Positions 1-9,664 of a stretch of DNA of 64,000 nt are shown here, piece after piece. The DNA is from Eshraghiella sp964414835 (GTDB lineage Bacteria; Bacillota; Clostridia; Lachnospirales; Lachnospiraceae). A model generated the notes under the pieces. That model searched no databases, was not told the DNA's origin, and worked only from the letters and a program-made list of their open reading frames with translations. The DNA is taken from assembly GCA_964414835.1 (NCBI GenBank), contig CAYPWY010000004.1, forward strand, positions 46,407-110,406, written 5' to 3'. How positions within the stretch are numbered: position 1 is the stretch's first letter; the number at the start of each line of letters is the position of its first letter. The position numbers and the translations under genes were made by a program.

Positions 1-597
1 CGCAGACATTTTCCTGAGCTTTCAGACAATATTTCAACAACCGTTTCACCTATGTGTATGGTATCAAGAATGATTAAAGCCAAGGTTCCGGGAGCTTATA
101 CCGTATTTATCGGACCTTGTATTGCCAAGAAGTCGGAAGTTGCTGACCAGAGAATAGAAGGTAATGCTGATGCAGTTCTCACATTCAGTGAGATTCGTGC
201 CATTATGAAAGCCAAAAATGTTGTTCTTCAGCCTGCTGAAAATACATATCAGGAGTCGTCAACATTTGGCAAACGCTATGGAAATTCAGGCGGTGTTACT
301 GATTCCGTACTTGAATACCTTAAGGAAACAGATAACGAGATTGATGCAAAGGTATACAGGGCTAACGGTGCTGCAGAGTGTAAGAAAGCGCTGCTTCTTA
401 TGAAGGCAGGAAGACTCCCTGAGGACTTTATTGAAGGTATGGCATGCGAAGGCGGCTGCGTAGGCGGTCCAAGCTCATTTACCAACCAGCTTGCTGCCAA
501 AAAGGACAGGGATTCCCTTATAAGCTGTGCAGACTGCAGAACTATTGTAGAAAACCTTAAAAATATTGATATGGGTTCATTCGAGCACCACAGATAA
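1..597 (+). CDS. [FeFe] hydrogenase-type protein, C-terminal part (5' end outside window)
   Basis: The frame is open from base 1 and stops at 597, so this is the 3' part of a longer gene. Two H-cluster motifs are visible: GPCIAKKSE (L2-type, Cys codon at 118-120) and EGMACEGGCVGG (L3-type, Cys codons at 445-447 and 457-459). The L1 motif TSC-P must lie upstream. In this family these cysteines hold the H-cluster that interconverts protons and H2 using ferredoxin electrons. A CADC pair near the C-terminus is an extra feature. GPC rather than MPC in L2 suggests a group B-like or sensory enzyme rather than a classic HydA; that is inference. Confidence 0.85.
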   Translation, partial: RRHFPELSDNISTTVSPMCMVSRMIKAKVPGAYTVFIGPCIAKKSEVADQRIEGNADAVLTFSEIRAIMKAKNVVLQPAENTYQESSTFGKRYGNSGGVTDSVLEYLKETDNEIDAKVYRANGAAECKKALLLMKAGRLPEDFIEGMACEGGCVGGPSSFTNQLAAKKDRDSLISCADCRTIVENLKNIDMGSFEHHR

Positions 598-624
598 ATC
601 GAATTTAACTATACAGACACTGAT

Positions 625-1824
625 ATGAATAACCGTTACAAGAAAACAATAACCGCATGTTTTGTTGGTTATATAGTTCAGGCAATAGTCAACAACTTTG
701 TGCCGCTGCTATTTCTAACCTTCAGCAGTGCGTACGATATACCTTTATCTAAAATCACCTTGTTAATAACCGTCAATTTTGTGATACAGCTTTTAATTGA
801 TGTATCGTCGGTGACGTTTGTTGACAGAATAGGCTACCGGGCTTCAATGATTATTGCACATATTATGGCGGCATTGGGTCTGACTGCATTGACATTTCTG
901 CCCCAGCTGCTGCCTGACGCTTTTGCAGGTCTTCTTATTGCTGTGGCCATATACGCCATAGGCGGAGGACTTTTAGAAGTGCTTGTCAGCCCTATAGTGG
1001 AGGCTTGTCCTACTGATAACAAGGAAAAGGCAATGAGCCTTCTGCACTCCTTTTACTGTTGGGGACAGGTAGGTGTTGTATTGCTTGCCACAATATATTT
1101 CAAGCTTTTTGGCATTTCAAATTGGCGATGCCTTGCTGTTATACTTGCTGTTATACCTATTATCAATGCCATTGTTTTTATAAGGGTTCCCATAGCATCA
1201 CTTATGGATGAGGGAGAGACAAGCTTTTCGCTTAAAGAGCTGTTTTCCCATAAAATTTTCTGGATGCTTATGATTATGATGGTATGTGCAGGTGCCAGCG
1301 AGCTTGCAGTCAGTCAGTGGGCATCCACATTTGCCGAAAAAGGACTTGGCGTGTCCAAAGCAACCGGAGACCTTGCGGGGCCTATGGCATTTGCCGTACT
1401 TATGGGCTGTGCCAGAGCATTTTACGGCAGATTCGGTGACAAGATTAACCTTAACATATTTATGATTATCAGCACCATTTTGTGCATAGCTTCATACCTT
1501 ATGATTGCATTGATTCCTGTGCCTGCGCTTTCCCTGATAGGCTGCGGTCTTACGGGAATGTCTGTAGGAATTATGTGGCCGGGTACATTCAGTAAGGCAT
1601 CCGCTTCTTTAAGAAGAGGCGGAACCACAATGTTTGCACTTCTGGCGCTTGCCGGAGATTTGGGATGCAGCGGAGGACCCACGCTTGTAGGTATGGTATC
1701 GTCGGCATTGAACGACAATCTTAACCGTGGAATCCTTGTAGGAACTGTCTTTCCTGTAATAATGCTTATTGGTTTGCTGGTAACTTCAATCAAGTCCAAT
1801 CAAAAATCTCCGAAGAGGGTTTAA
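625..1824 (+). CDS. MFS transporter, 12-TM type
   Basis: A 399-residue, very hydrophobic protein with about twelve predicted membrane spans, a charged central loop near residues 190-210 (MDEGETSFSLKELFSHK) and MFS-like helix patterns such as GRFGDKI after the central loop. The GGGLLEVLVSPIVEACP segment in the N-terminal half is reminiscent of the FucP-like branch. The substrate cannot be read from sequence; a sugar or organic acid is only a guess. No good ribosome binding site precedes the ATG, and the gene follows the hydrogenase by 27 bases, so it may be read on the same transcript. The stop codon lies inside a terminator hairpin. Confidence 0.8.
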   Translation: MNNRYKKTITACFVGYIVQAIVNNFVPLLFLTFSSAYDIPLSKITLLITVNFVIQLLIDVSSVTFVDRIGYRASMIIAHIMAALGLTALTFLPQLLPDAFAGLLIAVAIYAIGGGLLEVLVSPIVEACPTDNKEKAMSLLHSFYCWGQVGVVLLATIYFKLFGISNWRCLAVILAVIPIINAIVFIRVPIASLMDEGETSFSLKELFSHKIFWMLMIMMVCAGASELAVSQWASTFAEKGLGVSKATGDLAGPMAFAVLMGCARAFYGRFGDKINLNIFMIISTILCIASYLMIALIPVPALSLIGCGLTGMSVGIMWPGTFSKASASLRRGGTTMFALLALAGDLGCSGGPTLVGMVSSALNDNLNRGILVGTVFPVIMLIGLLVTSIKSNQKSPKRV

Positions 1825-1840
1825 CCCTCTCGGAGATTTT
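1803..1840. terminator. Shared intrinsic terminator between convergent MFS and ktrA genes
   Basis: The arms AAAATCTCCG-A-AGAGGGT and ACCCTCT-CGGAGATTTT form a stem of about 17 bp with one bulged A and a 3-base loop. A run of T follows on the plus strand and of A precedes it, so it can work in both directions. It contains the MFS stop codon (1822-1824) and reaches the ktrA stop codon. Confidence 0.85.
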
Positions 1841-2483
1841 AATTGATTATTTTATCCAGCTTATTATTTTTCCCTACGACTATAAGGTGCTCATTTTCTT
1901 TGAAAACATATTCTGCCGGCGGCATCATATGAACCCGTCCCTGTCGCTTATATCCTATAATATTTGCATCATATTGCGAGCGGAAATTAACTTCTTTAAT
2001 GCTCTTTCCTATACATTCAGGAAAAGGAGGTATCTCATATATCCCATGCTCCGAATCAAGCTCTATATAATCAAAAAGCGCCTGCTTGCTGAATTTTTTT
2101 GCCATACGTTCCGCTATATCCCTGTCAGGATATATAACATCATCAGCACCGTTCCTCAGCAGGAACTTGGCATGAATATCCCTGCATGCAAGACTGACCA
2201 CTCTCCTGCCGCCCATTTCTTTTACAAGACTTGTGACCTCAAGTGAGCTTTGGAAGTTCTCTCCGATGCACACAAAGCATATATCAAAATTGGATACGCC
2301 AAGACTTTGCAGTACCTCAGTGTTGGTACAGTCTCCAATCTTGGCACTGGTAACATACGGAAGCAAATCCTCTACCTGCTCCTCGTCTTTGTCGATTATT
2401 AAAATCTCATTATTATATTTTGCCAGATTTTTACACAAATGATGTCCGAACTTGCCAAGTCCGATAATTAAACATGATTTCAT
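1839..2483 (-). CDS. ktrA: Potassium channel regulatory subunit, RCK/TrkA family
   Basis: A 214-residue cytoplasmic protein. It has an N-terminal Rossmann RCK domain (GLGKFGHHL near residue 8, acidic end of beta-2 at IIDKDEEQ) and a C-terminal RCK_C/TrkA_C domain from about residue 135. The family binds ATP, ADP or NAD(H) and c-di-AMP and gates a KtrB/TrkH pore. It lies 9 bases after the pore gene, so the two form a K+ uptake system. The single RCK pair and this length fit KtrA rather than the doubled TrkA of enterobacteria. It is the last gene of the cluster, ending at the shared hairpin. Confidence 0.93.
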   Translation of the reverse strand: MKSCLIIGLGKFGHHLCKNLAKYNNEILIIDKDEEQVEDLLPYVTSAKIGDCTNTEVLQSLGVSNFDICFVCIGENFQSSLEVTSLVKEMGGRRVVSLACRDIHAKFLLRNGADDVIYPDRDIAERMAKKFSKQALFDYIELDSEHGIYEIPPFPECIGKSIKEVNFRSQYDANIIGYKRQGRVHMMPPAEYVFKENEHLIVVGKNNKLDKIIN

Positions 2484-2492
2484 AAACCCACC

Positions 2493-3839
2493 CTAACCTA
2501 TGGAAATCTTTTCCTCCGGATAATACACCGGTGCAACTTTTTTCTTCTGCATAAACGAAAGCGCAAATGAAAGGCTTCCTACTCTTCCGCAGAACATCAA
2601 CAGCATTATTATAATTCTTGAAAAAGTATTTAACTCTCTGGTTATTCCCGTACTCATTCCCACTGTACCGATAGCTGAAAACACTTCAAAAAGCACATCC
2701 TCAAATGCCAGCCTGTTTACTGCCAGAACAGCTATACATGCAATAACCGCCAGCAAAAGATTTAACAGAAACACGGTACTTGATTTATGAACCGCCTCAT
2801 CATCAAAACGGCGTTTGAATACGCTTCCGCTGTGTCCTCTGCTTATTCCTGAAATCAGATTAACCACAAGCACAAATATTGTAGTTGTCTTGATTCCGCC
2901 TGCAGTAGAACCGGGTGAACCTCCGATAAACATCAGTACGACCATAATAAGCTTTGACGCACCCGTAAGTGCTCCGGAGTCTATTGTGTTAAAACCTGCT
3001 GTTCTGGTTGTTACTGAGCTGAAAAGGGAAGCCAGTATACGTTCTCCCAAATTCATTCCCTGCATGGTATTATTATATTCAATTATAAAAAACAGCGCCG
3101 CACCTGCAAATACAAGAAATAATGTAGTGACAAGAACTATTTTGGTATGAAGGCTGTACTTTTTAAACCGCAGCTTATGGACCATAATATCGTCCCACAC
3201 CACAAAGCCGATTCCTCCGATTATAATAAGAGCCATTATAACAATATTCACAACCGGGTCAGAGGCATAATTGCACAGAGAATTATATTCCGTTTCAAAA
3301 CCCATTAAATCAAAGCCGGCATTACAGAAAGCGGATACGGCATGAAAAATACCGTAATATATTCCCTTTGGTCCTAAATCAAAGCAGAACCTAATTCCAA
3401 GAATAAGTGCGCCGATTCCCTCGATGCAGAATGTTCCCTGGACTATTTTCTTGGTAAGCTTAATAATTCCCCCAAGCTTAAGTGTGTTAACGCTCTCTTG
3501 CAGAAGTCCTCTTGTTTTAAGTCCGATACGCCTTCTCAAAATAAGCGAAAACATAACGCCGATGGTTATGAAACCCAACCCGCCAACCTGTATAAGACAG
3601 AGTATAACCACCTGTCCAAACACGGTCCAATGGGTAAACGTATCCACAACAACAAGTCCTGTCACGCAGGTTGCGCTGACAGACGTAAAAAGACTGTCCA
3701 AAAACGGTGTAAAGTGTCCGTCTTTTGACGATACCGGAAGCATCAAAAGTATAGTTCCTATTGTAATTATCGTCAGAAAGCCTATTACAAGAAACTGTGT
3801 CTGCGAAAGCTTATTTTTAACCTTAACCGGATTGCCCAT
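2493..3839 (-). CDS. ktrB: Potassium uptake protein KtrB/TrkH, pore-forming subunit
   Basis: A polytopic membrane protein with four M1-P-M2 repeats. The P-loop filter glycines appear in TCVTGLVV, FCNAGFDL, TRTAGFNT and GTVGMSTG. I start at MGNPVKV, 13 codons inside the longest open frame, because GGAAGGG sits 7 bases before this ATG, whereas the two upstream in-frame ATGs have no ribosome binding site. The product is then 448 residues, normal for KtrB. The family imports K+, usually coupled to Na+, under control of KtrA. It lies between ilvA and ktrA on one minus-strand transcript. Confidence 0.93.
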   Translation of the reverse strand: MGNPVKVKNKLSQTQFLVIGFLTIITIGTILLMLPVSSKDGHFTPFLDSLFTSVSATCVTGLVVVDTFTHWTVFGQVVILCLIQVGGLGFITIGVMFSLILRRRIGLKTRGLLQESVNTLKLGGIIKLTKKIVQGTFCIEGIGALILGIRFCFDLGPKGIYYGIFHAVSAFCNAGFDLMGFETEYNSLCNYASDPVVNIVIMALIIIGGIGFVVWDDIMVHKLRFKKYSLHTKIVLVTTLFLVFAGAALFFIIEYNNTMQGMNLGERILASLFSSVTTRTAGFNTIDSGALTGASKLIMVVLMFIGGSPGSTAGGIKTTTIFVLVVNLISGISRGHSGSVFKRRFDDEAVHKSSTVFLLNLLLAVIACIAVLAVNRLAFEDVLFEVFSAIGTVGMSTGITRELNTFSRIIIMLLMFCGRVGSLSFALSFMQKKKVAPVYYPEEKISIG

Positions 3840-3886
3840 TGACTTACCCTTCCGTTGCATAGCTCTTTGTACACCCATTACATATG

Positions 3887-5107
3887 TTAAAGATTTGTCT
3901 GAATAAGCTTAGGATTATATCCCGCTTTTTTCATTGCATTTATAATTTCATCTTTGTGCTCCATACCAAAAGCTTCAAGAGTTATACTAAGCTCAACTGC
4001 CGCATTTCTGTTAATGCTGACAAACTGATTGTGGTCAAGCTTAATTACGTTGCCCTTGGCATCTGCAATAACCTTGGCAACCTTAAGAAGCTCTCCCGGC
4101 TTATCCGGCAAAAGTACGGACATCGAGAACACTCTTCCTCTCTGTATAAGTCCGTGACGAACCACAGATGACATTGTTATTACATCCATATTGCCGCCGC
4201 TTAAGATTGAAACTATTTTTTTGCCTGAGACGTCCAAATGCTTAAGTGCCGCAACTGATAAAAGCCCTGAATTTTCAACTACCATTTTATGATTTTCAAC
4301 CATATCAAGGAATGCAACTATAAGCTCATCATCCTCGACAGTTATAATTTCGTCTACATTTTCCTGAATATAATGGAAAATTCTGCTTCCCGGAGTCTTG
4401 ACAGCAGTACCGTCGGCTATCGTACTTACATTGGGAAGAGTTGTGACCTTACCTTCCTTAAGTGACACCTCCATGCAGTTAGCTCCTGCCGGTTCAACGC
4501 CTATAACCTTAATCTTAGGATTCAGCATCTTTGCAAGTGTTGACACTCCTGTTGCAAGGCCTCCGCCTCCTATAGGAACCAGAATATAGTCCACAGTAGG
4601 AAGCTCCTTGATAATCTCCATAGCAATGCTTCCCTGACCTGTTGCAACGTCCAAATCATCAAACGGATGTATAAATGTATATCCCTGCTCTTTGGCAAGC
4701 TTTATTGCATATTCACATGACTCATCATATACATCGCCATACAATACCACTTCCGCACCGTAGCTCTTAGTACGGTTTATTTTGATAATAGGTGTGGAGG
4801 TAGGCATTACAATAACAGCCTTTACGCCGTATATTTTGGCGGCATAGGCAACGCCCTGTGCATGATTGCCTGCCGATGCGGTTATAAGCCCCTTGCTGCG
4901 CTCTTCATCTGTAAGTGTGCTTATTTTATAGTAGGCACCTCTGACCTTATACGCTCCAGTATACTGCATATTCTCAGGCTTAAAGTATACTTTGTTGCCT
5001 GTCTGGTTACTGTAATATTCGCTGTATACAAGCCTTGTGTCACTTGTGACCTCCTTTACCCGCTCGGAAGCCTCTTCAAATTTTTCCAATGTAAGTTTGT
5101 CAGTCAT
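3887..5107 (-). CDS. ilvA: Threonine ammonia-lyase (threonine dehydratase)
   Basis: A 406-residue fold-type II PLP enzyme that converts threonine to 2-oxobutanoate and ammonia, the entry to isoleucine synthesis or to threonine catabolism. The PLP lysine is K54 in AYKVRGA; the PLP-phosphate and substrate loops are SAGNHAQG and GGGGLATG. An ACT-like regulatory segment follows from about residue 325 (SVLLPDKPGELLKVAKVIADAKGN). The one-ACT form at this length matches the short clostridial IlvA/TdcB type. Its start overlaps the ftsY stop by 8 bases (5100-5107), so it is translationally coupled to ftsY and there is no room for a separate leader or T-box. Confidence 0.93.
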   Translation of the reverse strand: MTDKLTLEKFEEASERVKEVTSDTRLVYSEYYSNQTGNKVYFKPENMQYTGAYKVRGAYYKISTLTDEERSKGLITASAGNHAQGVAYAAKIYGVKAVIVMPTSTPIIKINRTKSYGAEVVLYGDVYDESCEYAIKLAKEQGYTFIHPFDDLDVATGQGSIAMEIIKELPTVDYILVPIGGGGLATGVSTLAKMLNPKIKVIGVEPAGANCMEVSLKEGKVTTLPNVSTIADGTAVKTPGSRIFHYIQENVDEIITVEDDELIVAFLDMVENHKMVVENSGLLSVAALKHLDVSGKKIVSILSGGNMDVITMSSVVRHGLIQRGRVFSMSVLLPDKPGELLKVAKVIADAKGNVIKLDHNQFVSINRNAAVELSITLEAFGMEHKDEIINAMKKAGYNPKLIQTNL

Positions 5108-6035
5108 TATCCGTATCTCCTTTTATTTCAAATAAAGCATTAACAAAATCGTCTGAATTGAATTTCTGCAAATCGTCAATCTGCTCGCCGACTCCGATGT
5201 ATTTTACCGGAACACCGTACTCAGATTGTATTGCAACTGCAATACCGCCCTTGGCTGTTCCGTCCATCTTAGTCAGCACAATTCCCGATATATCGGCAGC
5301 CTGACGAAATTCCTTAAGCTGTGACAATGCATTCTGTCCTGTTGTTCCATCCAGAACAATAAGGTTTTCTCTATATGCATCAGGAAATTCTCTCTCGATA
5401 ATCCTGTCAATCTTCTTAAGCTCGTCCATAAGATTTTTCTTGTTATGAAGCCTTCCCGCCGTGTCGCATATAAGAACATCCGCATTGCGGGCCTTGGCAG
5501 CCTGAATAGCGTCATATATAACTGCTCCGGGGTCAGAGCCTTCATTCTGTGCAATTATATCAACTCCTGCCCTGACAGCCCACTCCTCAAGCTGTTCAAT
5601 GGCCGCCGCCCTGAAAGTATCAGCCGCAGCCAGAATAACCTTCTTTCCCTGTGCCTTAAGTCCTGCGGCAATTTTGCCTATTGAAGTGGTTTTACCTACA
5701 CCGTTGACACCTATTACAAGCACCACGGATTTGCGGTTCTCATACTCGTATGCATTTTCGCCCAAATACATCTGTTCTTTAATTGAATTAATAAGAATTT
5801 CCCTGCATTCTTCAGGCTCTTTAATTTTAAGCTCCCTGACCTTATCCTTCAGGTCATCAATTATTTTTTCTGTTGTGACAACACCTAAATCGCCCATAAT
5901 GAGCATTTCTTCAAGCTCATCATAAAAATCATCATCGATTTTAGTGAACCCATGAAATATGGAATTAAGACCCGAAACCACATTATCCCTTGTCTTACTG
6001 AGCCCCGATATAAGTTTTTTGAAAAATCCTGCCAT
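5100..6035 (-). CDS. ftsY: Signal recognition particle receptor FtsY
   Basis: A 311-residue SRP GTPase that docks ribosome-SRP complexes at the membrane for co-translational insertion. An N-domain helical bundle covers about residues 1-95, then the NG GTPase with G1 GVNGVGKTTSIGK, DTFRAAA, G3 DTAGR and G4 TKMD. The long acidic A domain of E. coli FtsY is absent, as usual in Firmicutes; the start MAGFFKKLISGLSKTR is a short basic amphipathic segment suited to lipid contact. It follows smc by 11 bases; smc-ftsY is a standard Firmicute pair. Confidence 0.97.
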   Translation of the reverse strand: MAGFFKKLISGLSKTRDNVVSGLNSIFHGFTKIDDDFYDELEEMLIMGDLGVVTTEKIIDDLKDKVRELKIKEPEECREILINSIKEQMYLGENAYEYENRKSVVLVIGVNGVGKTTSIGKIAAGLKAQGKKVILAAADTFRAAAIEQLEEWAVRAGVDIIAQNEGSDPGAVIYDAIQAAKARNADVLICDTAGRLHNKKNLMDELKKIDRIIEREFPDAYRENLIVLDGTTGQNALSQLKEFRQAADISGIVLTKMDGTAKGGIAVAIQSEYGVPVKYIGVGEQIDDLQKFNSDDFVNALFEIKGDTDND

Positions 6036-6046
6036 ATTATTATCCT

Positions 6047-9000
6047 CTAATTCTTAGTCTTCTCATCCAACTGGCTGGCAATAAGGTCAACAGATACAAG
6101 CGTTGATACTCCCTTTTCCTGCATGGTAATACCATACAGCCTGTCAGCAGATGCCATAGTTCCACGTCTGTGCGTAATTACTATAAACTGTGTATTTTTA
6201 GTTAAATTATGTAAGTATTTGGCAAATCTGTCAACATTAGAATCATCAAGCGCTGCCTCAATCTCATCCAGAAGACAGAATGGCGAAGGCTTAAGATTCT
6301 GGATTGCAAAAAGAAGACATATGGCGGTAAGTGCTTTTTCACCGCCTGAAAGCTGCATCATATTCTGGAGTTTTTTGCCCGGCGGCTGTGAAACTATGGT
6401 TATGTCTGCTTCGAGAATGTCTGCATCCTCCTGAAGCTCAATAGTTCCTTTTCCTCCTCCGAAAAGCTGCTTGAATACCTTGTCAAACTCAACCTTGATT
6501 TCTTCAAATTTTTCTGTAAATCTTGTCCTCATGCCTGAGTCAAGTTCTTTAATAATATCTATAAGCTTATCTCTTGCAATAATCAAATCATCATGCTGCC
6601 CTTTAAGAAATTCATATCTTTCGGATACTTCCTTATATTCCTCTATGGCGTTGACGTTAACATCGCCAAGCTTACGTATATCATTCTTAATTGAATTAAC
6701 AAGTTTTTTGATTTCCCCTTCATCATTCAAATCCTGACTGCGCATTGATGCCGCCTGATTAAGAGTGATTTCGTACTCATTCCACATATAGTCAATTCTT
6801 GCATCTCTTGTGGTTTCATATTTTTCCCTGTTCTGAGTAAGTCTGAACTGTTCTTTTTCCAAATCCACCAGTTTTGTACGGCACTCTTCACGGGAATCAA
6901 AAAAGCTCTTTATTGATTCATTGAGTTCTTCCTTAAGCGCCTTGAGGCTGTCAAGTTCTTCCTCGTAAGCCCCTATCTGTTTTTCCGCTTCTTCTATAAT
7001 CTCTGCTATCTGTTGAATCTCACTGTTCTTATTTTCAACTTCCCTGACAGAATCCTCCTTGTTGCCTTCAAGGTCCTGAATGCTTTCGTTAAGTCGTTCA
7101 ATCTCCCTGAGCACACGCTTGATACTTTCCTCAATAAACGCTGCTTTTTGTGATATGCCGGAAAATTCGATATGCACACTCTGTGCCAGCTCATTCCTGT
7201 CTGAAAGCTCTGCTTTAAGCGCCTCTGCCTTAATTGTATTCTGCTCAATCTCGGCAGTTGTATTCTCATTATATTTCTCTATATCGTAAAGCTCCTGCCT
7301 TAGAGACTTAAGGTTATCGTTAATTTCTTTTACCTGTCTGTCAATTTCTCCTGCTTCTCTTGCATTGTCTTCATACATTGACTTGATTTCATTCTGTTTG
7401 GAAGCAGTCTGGTCATACTGTATTTTAGCTGTGTTTTTCTCAAGAAGCTTCTCTTGCAAGGCTTCCTGATTGTTCTTGACTAACTGGCTTATATCAGACA
7501 TTCTTTCGGCGATTTCGGCAATATCATCCTCAATTTTCGTTATTGCACTGTCCGTCTTTTTAATTATTGTTTCCAAATCCTCAATCTCACGGCGGCGTCC
7601 AAGCAGATTGCCGGAATTTTTGAAAGCACCGCCTGTCATTGAACCGCCCGGATTAAGAAGCTCGCCTTCCAGTGTAACTATCTTAATTGAATGATTGTAT
7701 CTTCGTGCAAGCTTAAGTGCATTGTCAATAGTATCAACAACAGCGCACCTTCCCAACAGGTACTCAGAAAGACCGGAATACTCATCTTCTGTATCCACAA
7801 GCTCAGAGGCGTATCCTATAAAGCCCGGTTCGGATTTAAGCTCTTCTCTCCGGCTATTTCTGACCGATATGGCAGACAACGGTAAAAATGTAGCACGTCC
7901 CAGTTTATTCTGCTTCAGGTATTGTATCATCCTTTTGGCAGTATCCTCATTATCTGTGACTATGTTCTGAATAGTTCCGCCGAGAGCCGTTTCTATTGCT
8001 ATTTCATATTCAGGTATGGTCTTTATAATATCAGCCACAACGCCGAGAACACCTTTTTCCGATTCTCTGCGTTCCATAACCTTGCGGATACTGTTGCCAT
8101 AGCCATCGTAACGCTCCGCAATATTGCGCATTGTTTCAAGGCGTGTCCTGCTGCGCATATTCTGTTCTTTTGCCACACCAAGCTTATTTTCAAGCTCTGT
8201 GCGGCGGTTTTTAAGCTCCATGCGTTCCGCAGTCAGCTTGTTATTTTCTGAGGTAAGCTTATCAATCGCGGCACTTACGTCGTCAAGTGCCTTTTTATGA
8301 CTGCTTAATGTATTGTCAAACTGACTTTCATCGGTTTTATAGTTGATAAGTCTGCTGTTCAGCTCAGCCTTTCTTATGCCAATCTGCTCCAGCATTGTCT
8401 CATAGCGCTGAATATTGGTTCTTATTATGCCCTTCTGATTGAGATTTTCCATAATAACAGACTTTTTGTTCTCTATATCAGATGTAAGCGTTTCTATCTG
8501 CTCTGTAATCACTGACACCTGGGCGTCCGCCTCATTCTGACGCATACGGACATCATCAATCTGTTCACTCATAGCAAATTTCTGCTTTATAAGGGAGCTT
8601 TTTTCATCATTGCGCTCCTCTATCTGCTCTCTTATGGAAGCTATTCGTGAGGCAAGCTGTTCATCGCTTTGATTGGCAGATTTAATCTGCTCCTTCAATA
8701 TTTCTATCTGATTGGCAAGCTTATTCTTGTCAATCTGCGCCTGATTGTTAAGTGACACCACTTCATCAATTCTGGCTGTCGTTTCCTGTATTTTGGCATC
8801 CTTTTCGTCATATACGGTTTTAATGTGCTCAAATTCACTGCGGGTGCTTTCTATATCCCCATCAACGATTTCAAGCTTTTGGGTTACTTCCGTAAGCCCT
8901 GCCTTAAGACTTTCTGTTTCTATAAGGAAGAGGTTTACTTCATATCTTTTGAGATTTTCTTTGAGATTTAAATATTCCCTTGCTTTCTCAGACTGCCTTG

Positions 9001-9616
9001 CAAGAGGTCCAACCTGTTTTTCAAGCTCTGCCAGAATGTCATTGATACGCACAAGATTACTGCTTTCATTATCAAGGCTTTTCTGGGCAGCCGCTTTACG
9101 TCTCTTGTATTTGACAATTCCTGCAGCTTCATCAAAAATCTCCCGGCGTTCATCCGGTTTACCGCTTAAGATTTTATCCACCTGTCCCTGTCCGATTATG
9201 GAATACCCTTCCTTGCCTATACCTGTATCATAAAAAAGCTCATGAATGTCCTTGAGCCTGCATATATTTCCGTTAATAAGATATTCACTTTCACCGGAAC
9301 GGAATACACGTCTGGTTATAGTGACTTCATCGTAGTCAATATCAAGCTTATGGTCTGAATTATCAATAGACAATGAAACCGCAGCGAAGCTTACAGGCTT
9401 TCTTGCCTGCGTTCCGGCAAAAATAACATCCTCCATCTTGGAACCACGAAGCTGCTTGGCGCTCTGCTCACCAAGCACCCATCTTACAGCATCGGCAATA
9501 TTGCTTTTGCCGCTTCCGTTAGGTCCTACAATACCTGTTATTCCGTTATCAAATTCAAAAACAAGTTTATTGGCGAAGGACTTAAATCCCTGCACATCTA
9601 TTTTCTTTAAATACAT
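6047..9616 (-). CDS. smc: Chromosome segregation ATPase SMC
   Basis: A 1189-residue condensin ATPase. Walker A GPNGSGKSN is near residue 32, a long coiled coil runs to about 500, the hinge is around 515-635 (GVVADIIKTIPEYE through LNPGGSMTGG), a second coiled coil follows, then the ABC signature LSGGEKALTAI and Walker B LLDEIEAALDD near the C-terminus. With ScpA and ScpB, not encoded here, it extrudes DNA loops and resolves sister origins. Length is normal. It sits between rnc and ftsY, the usual Firmicute order. Confidence 0.98.
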   Translation of the reverse strand: MYLKKIDVQGFKSFANKLVFEFDNGITGIVGPNGSGKSNIADAVRWVLGEQSAKQLRGSKMEDVIFAGTQARKPVSFAAVSLSIDNSDHKLDIDYDEVTITRRVFRSGESEYLINGNICRLKDIHELFYDTGIGKEGYSIIGQGQVDKILSGKPDERREIFDEAAGIVKYKRRKAAAQKSLDNESSNLVRINDILAELEKQVGPLARQSEKAREYLNLKENLKRYEVNLFLIETESLKAGLTEVTQKLEIVDGDIESTRSEFEHIKTVYDEKDAKIQETTARIDEVVSLNNQAQIDKNKLANQIEILKEQIKSANQSDEQLASRIASIREQIEERNDEKSSLIKQKFAMSEQIDDVRMRQNEADAQVSVITEQIETLTSDIENKKSVIMENLNQKGIIRTNIQRYETMLEQIGIRKAELNSRLINYKTDESQFDNTLSSHKKALDDVSAAIDKLTSENNKLTAERMELKNRRTELENKLGVAKEQNMRSRTRLETMRNIAERYDGYGNSIRKVMERRESEKGVLGVVADIIKTIPEYEIAIETALGGTIQNIVTDNEDTAKRMIQYLKQNKLGRATFLPLSAISVRNSRREELKSEPGFIGYASELVDTEDEYSGLSEYLLGRCAVVDTIDNALKLARRYNHSIKIVTLEGELLNPGGSMTGGAFKNSGNLLGRRREIEDLETIIKKTDSAITKIEDDIAEIAERMSDISQLVKNNQEALQEKLLEKNTAKIQYDQTASKQNEIKSMYEDNAREAGEIDRQVKEINDNLKSLRQELYDIEKYNENTTAEIEQNTIKAEALKAELSDRNELAQSVHIEFSGISQKAAFIEESIKRVLREIERLNESIQDLEGNKEDSVREVENKNSEIQQIAEIIEEAEKQIGAYEEELDSLKALKEELNESIKSFFDSREECRTKLVDLEKEQFRLTQNREKYETTRDARIDYMWNEYEITLNQAASMRSQDLNDEGEIKKLVNSIKNDIRKLGDVNVNAIEEYKEVSERYEFLKGQHDDLIIARDKLIDIIKELDSGMRTRFTEKFEEIKVEFDKVFKQLFGGGKGTIELQEDADILEADITIVSQPPGKKLQNMMQLSGGEKALTAICLLFAIQNLKPSPFCLLDEIEAALDDSNVDRFAKYLHNLTKNTQFIVITHRRGTMASADRLYGITMQEKGVSTLVSVDLIASQLDEKTKN

Positions 9617-9664
9617 ATCCGTTACCTTACATCCCGCCGCTGATGTATATCCTGTGACGGGGGT

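Noticed and set aside
3840..3878. Upstream start for ktrB
   Set aside because: The two upstream ATGs lack ribosome sites; the internal ATG has GGAAGGG at good spacing.
5100..5107. Possible T-box or leader before ilvA
   Set aside because: The ilvA start overlaps the ftsY stop, so there is no leader sequence.
8745..9233. 162-codon plus-strand frame inside smc
   Set aside because: Antisense shadow of the SMC N-terminal domain; Ser/Leu-rich translation typical of reversed coiled-coil codons.
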